DNA from: JBBQZU01 sp041749535
GTDB lineage: Bacteria > Bacteroidota > Bacteroidia > Flavobacteriales_D > Cryomorphaceae
DNA: 64,000 bases
Assembly (NCBI GenBank): GCA_041749535.1
Contig: JBGTBE010000077.1
Location: 1 to 64,000, forward strand
Reading direction: 5' to 3'
Part shown: positions 1-9,100 of the stretch, in pieces
Layout: each line of letters opens with the position of its first letter
Position numbering within the stretch: position 1 is the first letter of the stretch
Notes under the pieces: model-generated
Told to the model about the DNA's origin: nothing
What the model saw: the letters and a program-made list of their open reading frames with translations, nothing else
Databases searched by the model: none
Position numbers and translations under genes: made by a program

Positions 1-85
1 GGCTTCTACTAACAAGCATTATCATCTTAACAGTTTTTTAATCATAATGACCCTAAAATGACCTATCCAAGAATGGTAGCAAACA

Positions 86-619
86 GTGTCAATGAATAAT
101 AAAATCAAAGCATGGGCATCGCTAGGCGGTGATAAAGTTAACCCAACGGTTGCAACCGCAATCTTTTTAATGATTCTGATTATGATGATGATATTGCCAA
201 CACCAGCATGGTTGCTGGATATTGGCTTATCAATCAGTTTTGCAAGCTCTATTGCTATTTTTATGATTGTTTTATTTTCTGAACGTCCGCTTGATTTTTC
301 TTCTTTCCCAACAATGCTTTTGGCATCATTAAAAATCATTGCAGCATCATGGAGAAATGAGAGACAAAATCAGAATGCCCAGGAAATTTCAGAACGAGGA
401 AAAATGTTGCTGGAAAAATTTGTGAGCTTTACCGACGATATGAAAAAGATAGGCGAACAGCTGGAACGAACGCAACATACCTACGGTGATGCAATGAAAA
501 AACTCACCGAAGGCAGAGGCAATTTGGTGCGTCAGGCCACAGAATTGGAATCACTGGGCGTACGCTCTCGAAAGAAGATTGACGATAGTTTAATAACAGA
601 TACTGATATCGGGGAATGA
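86..619 (+). CDS. FlhA-RmuC chimeric ORF (FlhA N-terminus joined to RmuC C-terminus)
   Basis: This 177-residue ORF reads as two unrelated families. Residues ~18-75 match the N-terminus of the FlhA/SctV export-gate family: two hydrophobic segments with the motifs LPTPAWLLD and RPLDFSSFPT. From ~residue 83 it matches the end of RmuC, a DNA-recombination-associated protein: SWRNERQNQNAQEI, a coiled region, then GRGNLVRQA and LGVRSRKK. The switch lies in PTMLLASLK (nt ~308-334), where both families have a P-T-x-L-L-A-x-L motif. FlhA is normally ~690 residues and RmuC ~400-500, so both are truncated. The start is GTG at 86 or ATG at 92. The stop overlaps the next ATG by 4 nt, so the RmuC part is probably native here. 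The first ~330 bases look more AT-rich. An assembly join or short-homology recombination is likelier than a working fusion. Confidence 0.75.
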   Translation: MSMNNKIKAWASLGGDKVNPTVATAIFLMILIMMMILPTPAWLLDIGLSISFASSIAIFMIVLFSERPLDFSSFPTMLLASLKIIAASWRNERQNQNAQEISERGKMLLEKFVSFTDDMKKIGEQLERTQHTYGDAMKKLTEGRGNLVRQATELESLGVRSRKKIDDSLITDTDIGE

Positions 620-1893
620 GTGCAAGGAATTGGATGTTGATGGCTTGTGCTATGCTGTTGCTGATGGCCTTGGCAGGCTGTCGTTCAGGTGAAAAAAGCG
701 TATCAAAGGCAGTTTCCGTAAACCCTTACACTGGAGGTGAACTGGAGCTCGACGCGGCCTTTACCGTTTTTCATGTAGACAGAGATTCATCACGCTTTTT
801 TGTTCGACTCAATACGGCCAACCTACTGTACAACAGGGCAAGCACTGATCAATTTTCGGCAAGGGTGCAAGTGAAAATTACACCTGTGGTAACTAAAGAT
901 GATGGAGCATCAGCAGCAGAAGTAAAAACCATTCAGTTTACCGATACAGATGACAATAAAACGCCAAAAACTCTGATGGGTAGCACCACCTTAAAGCTGC
1001 CCGCAGGCGCTGACTACAAGTTGAATATTGAGCTCATTGATGTGAACAGAAAGCGCTCAACAAACAAAGTGTTCATCGCCGAAAAGTCAAGCCCCCACAC
1101 CCGCCAAAATTTTATAGCCGCTACGGAAGATCTCAGGGTGCCACTTGTGAACGACCGTATTGCACCATATAGTCAAGTCATCATCGGGAGCAATGCTACT
1201 GCAAACGGTCAAATATTTGTGCGATACTACAAGCGCACTTTTCCACTTCCACCGCCGGCATTTGTGTTTTATGACCCGAAGCCATTCGATTATGCAGCTG
1301 ATGCTACGTTCGTACTTACACTCGATGAGAACAACCATTGCAGTTTTATGGCCGATGAAATGGGCTTTTATCATTTCCAAAATGATACATCCCAGCAAGA
1401 AGGACTCACACTCTTCATCTCAGAGCCCGAGTATCCGGCAGTCACTACAGTACAAAATATGCTGGAACCATTTCGATTTTTGGTAAGCAGTAAGGAATTC
1501 AAAGCAGTAAGCGAAGCACCTGATGTAAAAATGGCCTTGGAAAAGCAATGGATAGAGTGGAGTGGTGACAAGGAAAGGGCAAGGAAGAGCATCAAACTCT
1601 TTTACAGCAGGGTAGAAGATGCCAATATATACTTCAGCTCCCACAATGATGGTTGGAAAACAGACCGAGGGCTGATCTACATTATTTATGGCAGACCGAA
1701 CAAAGTCTATCGCACAGATTTGATGGAGTCATGGATATATGGAGAAGAGAACAACCCGCTCTCCATCACATTCAATTTTGTAAAGGTGATCAACCCGTTT
1801 ACTTCAAACGATTACCGCCTCAGCCGGGAAGATTACTATAGACCATCATGGTACCGGGCCATTGAAGCCTGGAGAAATGGCCGTGTTTTATAA
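616..1893 (+). CDS. GWxTD domain-containing lipoprotein
   Basis: This is a 425-residue envelope lipoprotein of the Bacteroidota GWxTD family, whose function is not established. The N-terminus is a lipoprotein signal with lipobox L-A-G-C and the lipidated Cys at position 22. A beta-rich middle region follows. The C-terminal domain carries the family signature G-W-K-T-D at 346-350, followed by RGLIYIIYGRP and an aromatic-rich tail ending in WRNGRVL. The ATG overlaps the stop of the RmuC-tail ORF (ATGA), and rlmB starts 8 nt after its stop, so the three are probably co-transcribed. The family assignment rests on the C-terminal motif; the role is unknown. Confidence 0.85.
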   Translation: MSARNWMLMACAMLLLMALAGCRSGEKSVSKAVSVNPYTGGELELDAAFTVFHVDRDSSRFFVRLNTANLLYNRASTDQFSARVQVKITPVVTKDDGASAAEVKTIQFTDTDDNKTPKTLMGSTTLKLPAGADYKLNIELIDVNRKRSTNKVFIAEKSSPHTRQNFIAATEDLRVPLVNDRIAPYSQVIIGSNATANGQIFVRYYKRTFPLPPPAFVFYDPKPFDYAADATFVLTLDENNHCSFMADEMGFYHFQNDTSQQEGLTLFISEPEYPAVTTVQNMLEPFRFLVSSKEFKAVSEAPDVKMALEKQWIEWSGDKERARKSIKLFYSRVEDANIYFSSHNDGWKTDRGLIYIIYGRPNKVYRTDLMESWIYGEENNPLSITFNFVKVINPFTSNDYRLSREDYYRPSWYRAIEAWRNGRVL

Positions 1894-1901
1894 AGCATCC
1901 T

Positions 1902-2639
1902 ATGAAGAAAGAATCAATCATATATGGGGTACACCCTCTTCTTGAAGCCATCGAAGCTGGAAAAACTGTTGAAAAGGTTCTGCTGCAGCGCGGGCTGAGT
2001 GCAGAAACGCAGAATAAAATTATACCTCTGCTCAAAGAGCACAACATTCCACTGCAATTGGTGCCCAAAGCCAAACTTGACTTTGTAACAACGCGCAGCC
2101 ATCAGGGCATTATCGCATACATATCGCCGGTAGAGTACTACGACCTGGGCTGGATTATCCCAACCATTTACGAGCGAGGCGAAGTACCTCTGATTCTAGT
2201 ACTGGACCGGATTACAGATGTGCGCAATTTTGGTGCGATATGCCGGAGCGCTGAGTGTGCGGGAGTGCACGCAGTGGTAATCCCCATGCGAGGAGCCGCA
2301 CAGATTAATGAGGACGCAGTAAAGACCAGTGCAGGAGCAGTGATGCGTTTGCCAATATGCAAGGTTGCCTCACTGAAGGAAACGCTTCACTACTTGAGCG
2401 ATAGTGGCATGAGCATTATTTCCTGCGAGGAAAGCGGTACAGAGACCTACTACAAAGCCAATTTAACGATGCCAGTTGCGCTGGTAATGGGCTCAGAAGA
2501 AGATGGTATAAGCCCACCATTACGGCCCTATATTGATAAGGCTGTACGCATACCTATGGGCGGTCAGACCGAATCACTAAACGTATCGGTGGCCACGGGT
2601 GTGGTTCTTTTCGAGGTGCTCAGGCAAAGGGCTTCCTGA
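1902..2639 (+). CDS. rlmB: 23S rRNA (guanosine-2'-O-)-methyltransferase RlmB (TrmH family)
   Basis: A 245-residue SPOUT-class RNA 2'-O-methyltransferase. The N-terminal substrate-binding domain (residues 1-~75) opens with IYGVHPLLEAI. The trefoil-knot catalytic domain contains the three TrmH motifs: NFGAICRSAECAGV near 110, LVMGSEEDGISPPL near 190 and IPMGGQTESLNVSVA near 220. Enzymes of this family methylate G2251 (E. coli numbering) in the 23S rRNA peptidyl-transferase P loop, using S-adenosylmethionine. Length and motifs fit RlmB rather than the shorter TrmL. It lies 8 nt after the GWxTD gene and is the last gene before a 170-nt spacer. Confidence 0.92.
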   Translation: MKKESIIYGVHPLLEAIEAGKTVEKVLLQRGLSAETQNKIIPLLKEHNIPLQLVPKAKLDFVTTRSHQGIIAYISPVEYYDLGWIIPTIYERGEVPLILVLDRITDVRNFGAICRSAECAGVHAVVIPMRGAAQINEDAVKTSAGAVMRLPICKVASLKETLHYLSDSGMSIISCEESGTETYYKANLTMPVALVMGSEEDGISPPLRPYIDKAVRIPMGGQTESLNVSVATGVVLFEVLRQRAS

Positions 2640-2691
2640 AAATTTCGACTCTTCCGGCCAAGATAATTCTATAGGTTTTCCCTTGCTTTTA

Positions 2692-2712
2692 CCTTGGGAA
2701 AGTTTTCCAAGT
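2692..2712. promoter_or_regulatory. Short inverted repeat between rlmB and the adhesin operon
   Basis: CTTGGGAAA (2693-2701) is followed one base later by TTTTCCAAG (2703-2711), an inverted repeat with one mismatch. There is no T-tract, so it is a poor intrinsic terminator. It could be a weak RNA hairpin ending the rlmB transcript or an operator for the downstream operon. Nothing else was recognised in the 2640-2809 spacer. Confidence 0.3.
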
Positions 2713-2809
2713 ACCTATCTTAAAAACTTATCATTACACGCCTTACGGGGCTCGGTTGAGCAGCTATCTTTAACACTGCATGCATAATATTTTAAGCATC
2801 TTAAATACC

Positions 2810-3178
2810 ATGAAGCTACTCCATAAATTGGTTCTATTGTCTTGCTTTCTTTTGCCCATTTTTCTCTCAACCACATCCAATGCTCAAATACAAACAGAAC
2901 CAAAATACTATCGCTACTTTATTGTTAACACCCAAAATTTGAGTGATGGGCAACTGAACAAGTTCATAAAAAAGATATCTGAAAATCCATTTTACGAGAA
3001 GCCAATTCCTTGCCTTTCAGAAAATAAAATATTGATTGCTGTCAAAGCAAATTATCCTACAAGGGTGGACGATATCCTCAGTGAGATTACTACCACATTC
3101 AAGTCAACTACGGACCCTTCAACACTGAAAAGCGTGGAGAAAACTGTCCCTGAAACAAGTAAAAACTTTTGCAGATGA
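2810..3178 (+). CDS. Small secreted protein, first gene of the SprB-like operon
   Basis: An unrecognised protein of 122 residues. The ATG at 2810 is preferred over 2780 because it gives a clean signal peptide: Lys/His-containing start, hydrophobic core LVLLSCFLLPIFL and a cleavage-like TTSNAQ end. The mature part (~95 residues) is soluble, has two Cys and a YYRYFIVN start, and resembles no family I can name. Its TGA overlaps the start of the giant adhesin (ATGA at 3175-3178), which suggests translational coupling. By position it may be a cofactor or chaperone for export of the adhesin; that is inference only. Confidence 0.7.
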   Translation: MKLLHKLVLLSCFLLPIFLSTTSNAQIQTEPKYYRYFIVNTQNLSDGQLNKFIKKISENPFYEKPIPCLSENKILIAVKANYPTRVDDILSEITTTFKSTTDPSTLKSVEKTVPETSKNFCR

Positions 3179-6100
3179 TGGAACGATCAAAGCGGCATAC
3201 ATGCCATAGCCATTTGGCGAAAGTTGCTCTGGGCTTAGTTGCCTCAGCACTGATTATTTCGAACAGCGAGGCACAAGTAATTGTAGGGCCTGGTGGAAAC
3301 CTTCAAGACTTAGCGAATCTCATCACAGGCAATGGGGTGCAGATTCTGAATCCGCAAATCAATTGCCCGACAGGTGCATTTGGCACCTACGATTTCAATG
3401 CGGTTACTGGCTTGAATGATGGCAATGGTCTTATGCTTTCTACGGGAAATATCAATGGCATATATGGGCCAAACTTAAGTGCCAGTACCACTACTGAATG
3501 GGGCACCCCGGGTGATCCTTTTCTTACTTCCATAGCGGGTTCCACCAGCTATGACGCCTGTACCTTCGAGTTCGATGTGATTCCTGTGGGCGATACCCTT
3601 CGCTTCAATTTTGTATTTGCCAGTGAAGAGTATCAGGAATATGTAGGAACTGCCTTCAACGATGCCTTCGGCTTTTTCATCAGCGGGCCTGGCATCAGTG
3701 GCCCACCACAGTTTGGAGGAGCGGCAAATATTGCCCTCATACCGAACAGTTCAATCCCCGTTACCATCAACAACGTGAACAATGGAAACCCGGACATAGG
3801 CTTCCCCGCTGCAAACCCTGCGTTTTTCTTTGCCAATCCACTCAGTTTCGCATCTTTGATTCAATACGATGGGTGGACCAAAGGCCTGTACGCCCAGCGC
3901 GTGGTTACCCCCTGCAACATGTATCACCTGAAGCTCACTATTGCCGACGTGGGCGATAGAAAATGGGACAGCAGCGTATTTATTGATGCCATTGAAAGCA
4001 ACAGCATTACCCTGAGCAGTGCCACTGATGGCGGTATTGACAATATGATTGAAGGTTGCAACAACGGCACAGTCACTTTCACCAGAACTCCTGTGACCAA
4101 TCAGCCAGTCACCGTAACATACTTCATAGATGGAACAGCAGTGAATGGGACAGACTACCCTCAAATTGGGACAGACCCAGACCCACTTGTTGCAAAAACC
4201 ATCGTGATTCCAGCCAACGTAGCCACTGCTTCTCTAAACATCAATCCCTTTGCAGATGGAATTGATGAAGGACTTGAATTTATTGCATTTTATGTGGGCA
4301 ATCCTCTTTGCGAAGGAACCATTCAGGACAGTCTTATATTCAATATTCAAGACTTTCTTGATGTGGATGTAAGCCCACCCCTCGCCTATGTGTGCTTGGG
4401 AGATAGCCTCACCTTTGACGTAACCGAGGGTGGAACAACATTCACATGGACTCCGGCGGATTATCTCAACGACCCCACCTTGATGGAGCCCACATCCATC
4501 CCACTTGATGATATAATTTACACGCTCACAACCACGGTGAGTAGCTGTGTGGCAACTGCCATGGCCGACGTGCGCGTAACCGATATGAACCTTTCCGCCA
4601 ATGTGCAAAATGTGCTTTGTGCAGGAGCCGGTAGTGGAAGTATCACACTTACTCAAACAGGCGGTGAAGACCCAGTGGAATTTTTATGGTCGGGCCCTGC
4701 TGGTTTTTCATCTACAGATCAAAATATCTCAAACCTACAGCCTGGAAGTTATACCGTATTGGCTACCGACCGGGATGGCTGTACTGCAACACTCATCCTT
4801 GAAGTTGCAGAACTGAGCACCATTCAGATAGCATTGAGCAGCCCTGAGTATCTGGGTGGATTCAATATTTCATGTTTTGGTTCTAACAACGGTCAGGCTT
4901 CAGCAGTGGTTAGTGGGGGCACCCCCCCCTATACGCTTCAGTGGAATGATGCTGGCAGCCAAACCGGACAATCAGCTACAGGGTTGGTTGCTGGCACTTA
5001 TACATTACTTGTAACGGATGCCAACGGCTGCACATCCAGTGAAAATATTGAAATTACTGAGCCTGCTGCAATTACAGGCACGCTCCTATCACGTATTGAT
5101 GTGAGTTGCTTCGGGGGTGCAGATGGTACTGCCACTGTAGGCGGAGTTGGTGGCAATGGACCGTACACCTTTGTGTGGAACACAGTTCCCTTGCAGAATT
5201 CGGCCACTGCCACAGGACTCGCGGCAGGCTTTTATGTTGTAACCATCACCGACATCAACAACTGCACTGGCAACATAGAAATAGAAATATCTCAGCCTCC
5301 TACCCCTCTTTCAGCATCCGTCGCAATTACAAACCCTAACTGCAGCACACTTAGTACTGGAGAAGTATCTGCAACAGCACTGGGGGGTACGCCACCATAC
5401 ACCTATGCGTGGACCATAGCCGGGGCTGGCAACACACAATCAGTGAGCAACGTGTCTGCCGGCACTTACACCCTCACGGTTACCGACGACAATGGTTGCA
5501 TAACCAGCGTGTTCTTCAGTGTTGAAGCACCCTTACCACTAATAGCCAATATTGGAGCCGTTACTCACGTTGCATGCGCCAATGAAAATTCAGGAAGTAT
5601 ACTGGCAAGCGCATCGGGTGGCACAACCCCATACACCTATGTTTGGAACACCCTTCCTCCCACAGTTGGAAATCAACTTACTGATGTCCCTGCAGGCTTC
5701 TACGCTGTTACCGTAACGGATGCAAATGGATGCATGGCGCAAGTAACTGTAGAAGTGACGGAACCAACCGATGGTCTTTCTATTTCACAATTGAATATTC
5801 TTAACCCTTTGTGCCACGGAGCAGCAACGGGTGAAATAAGTGTGAATGTAACCGGTGGTACTGCGCCCTACCTCTACCTATGGAATGACGTACCCCCTTC
5901 GACCACTGCGACAGTAAGCAACTTGACTGAGGGAACTTACAACCTTGAAGTAACTGATGCCAATGGTTGTAGCGCAAATGCGAGCTACACGCTCACAGCG
6001 CCCAATGCAATTATCATTGCCATCGATGGCATCTTTAATGTATTGTGCAGCGGTGAGTCAACGGGAGCAATCTCAGCAAATCCTTCGGGTGGTGTGCCAC

Positions 6101-9100
6101 CTTACACCTTCTTATGGAATGATGGACTTGCACAAACTACCTCCACAGCAACAGGACTTTCGGCAGGTGTTTATGCTTTGATTGTAACCGATGCCAACGG
6201 TTGTACGGCCACAATTCAAGCTACGATTACTGATTTGAGCACACCCCTTGGTGCCAGCATCAGCAGCCAACAAAATGTAGCCTGCTTTGGTGATAGCACC
6301 GGACAGGCTACAGTCACGGCAACTGGTGGGAGTGGTTCATACAGCTACCTATGGAACGATCCCTCAGGCCAACAAACCGCAACTGCTTCAGGTCTTGCAC
6401 CGGGAGTATACGCTGTTACTGTATCTGATAACAATGGTTGCTCCAATACCATTGTGCTCAATGTGACAATATTGGGCCCTGCGAGCAAACTGCTTGCTGA
6501 TTTAAGTCCATCCATATTTGCAGGAGGATTCAACATTTCTTGTGCGAACGATACTACTGGTACCATCACAGTTGGGATCACAGGTGGCACCGCACCATTT
6601 GTAATAACATGGAATCTGCCGGGCCTCCAAACCAGCGGACTACAATCAGTGATAAATCTAGGTGCTGGTTTTTACTCAGCTACTGTAACAGATGCAAATG
6701 GATGCACCGCCGAAGCTTCCATCACGCTCACTGAGCCCGAGCCTATCGAAGTAACTTCGATAGTTACACCGAGTAGCTGCTTTGGCGTTCCAAATGGCAG
6801 CATCAGCATTCAAATCACTGGGGGGGTGCCTAGTTATGGCATTGGCTGGACTGACCCAACAGGTGTGTTTATTGGAAGCAGCCCCAACTTAATAAACCTG
6901 GTAGGCGGGAGCTATATTCTGAATGTTCAGGATGCCAATGGTTGCTTCTACCAAAATGCTATAACAGTGGTACAGCCTGAAGATATACTCATCGCTGTAG
7001 ATTCCCTTTCAGATTTTAATGGTTTCAACACAACTTGCTCCAACAGCAGTGACGGATCTATTTACATCACTCCTAGTGGAGGGCTTATGCCATACACATT
7101 TCAATGGAACACGGTAGGGAATCCAAATTACAGCAATCAGGAAGATGTGATAAACGTACCACCGCTATTGCATGAAGTGGTTGTGACCGATGCCAACGGT
7201 TGCGTGCAGAATGCTTTTGTCACGCTCAGTGCACCTGATACGCTGGGTGTAGACTTTACTACAAGTTTGTTTCCGAGTGGATACAATGTCAGTTGCTTTG
7301 GTGCTGCTGATGGCAGCATAGAAGCAGTAGCAGCAGGAGGAACTCCGGGATATACATACTTATGGATCGGCGAAGGTGGATTTGGACCAGTTTTTGGAAA
7401 TCCGATTCAAAATCTGGGTCCAGGAGAATACAATGTACTCATCACTGATGAGAACAACTGTACTTTCTCAAATTCTGTTGTTTTAAACTCCCCCGGACCA
7501 TACAGCATTGCCTTACAAGCTTCCACCATCAACGGAAGCAATATAGACTGCAATGGTCAGAACACTGGATCAATAAACCTAATCACCACAGGTGGCACCA
7601 GTCCATTCAGTCAAAGCTGGATCGGACCTAATGGATTTAGCAGTTCAAGCGAAGACCTTTTCGGCCTGCTGGCCGGTGAATATTGCGTAACAGTAACTGA
7701 TAGTGATGGTTGCAGCCAGAATGCCTGTATCACCCTTGGCGAACCTGATGCACTCATTGTAACACTGGATGCCGCCACCCTTCCGAATGGAGCGAATGTG
7801 AGCTGCTTTGACAGCAACAACGGATCCATTGCATCCATGACATCTGGCGGGTCTACTCCTTATACCTTTAGCTGGACAGGTCCGAATAGTTTCAGCGCAT
7901 TTACGAGTGATATCACAAGTCTTGAAATTGGTACGTATTGCCTCACCAGTACAGACGCAAATGGATGTCAGGCAGTACAATGTGAAACACTCAACGCCCC
8001 TGACAGTATTCAAATTGTACTTACTGCTTCGGGCAACATACTATGCTCAGGCAGTGAACCCGCTTCAGTGTCATCATCTGTTACAGGTGGTTTTCCAAAT
8101 TACGACTACGCCTGGACCGGCCCTGGTGGGTTTTCATCGTCAACTGCCGACATTTCTAATCTCACCCTTGCCGGTGTGTATTGCCTCACCATTACAGACC
8201 AGAGCGGCTGCACATTGGAAGAATGTATCAACATAGTTTCTTCACCCGGTCTCTCCTTGAGTTTGGGTAGTTCAGTATTTAATGGTGGTTGGGGTATCTC
8301 ATGTGCTGGAGAAGCTGATGGATATGCAGCTGGCATAATCACAGGAGGAACAGGACCCATTAACTATGTCTGGAGTGGGCCAAATGGCTTCACCGCCAAT
8401 ACACCGATTGTTGAAGGATTGACTGTTGGCACTTATTGTCTTGATGTAACCGACGCCAACAACTGCACGGCACAAGCATGTGTTGACATTACTGAGCCTG
8501 CTGCTTTGGCGAACAATCCACTGGTTGAATTGCCTAACTGCAGCGATTCAGGTCTGGCAACCATTACATTAAATACTTCAGGAGGTACTGCCCCCTATCA
8601 ATACAGTTGGTCTGGAGGATTTACAACGGATGTGGTGCTGGTAGGAAATGGAAACTTCAACGTTTTCGTTCTCGACGCAAACGGGTGTGATGCCACATCT
8701 GATTTCATTATTACTTTACCGGCACCATTGGCAATCACAGCTGTGAGTCCGGTATTTGCCGGGGGTACTAACACTTCCTGCGCCTCAGGTTTTGATGGAA
8801 GCATCAATCTCAGCATAGGCGGTGCCCAGGGCGCTATTTCCGTCACCTGGAGTGGCCCTAATGGTTATGTTTCTAATGATCAGAATCCTACCGGACTCGA
8901 AGCTGGGGAATACTGTGTAGAAGTAACTGATCTATCCGGATGTGAAGCGGAAACATGCATAACGCTTACAGAGCCTGTTGCACTGCTTGCCAATCTGATT
9001 GCCACGGACCTGACTTGCCCGGGAAGTGAAGATGGAAGCATAGAAGCAACCATTACCGGTGGGATTCCGGCATACATTGTACAATGGAGCGGGCCAAACG

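Noticed and set aside
3169..3177. TTG at 3169 as start of the SprB-like adhesin
   Set aside because: ATG codons at 3175 and 3178 lie immediately downstream and form the ATGA overlap with the upstream stop.
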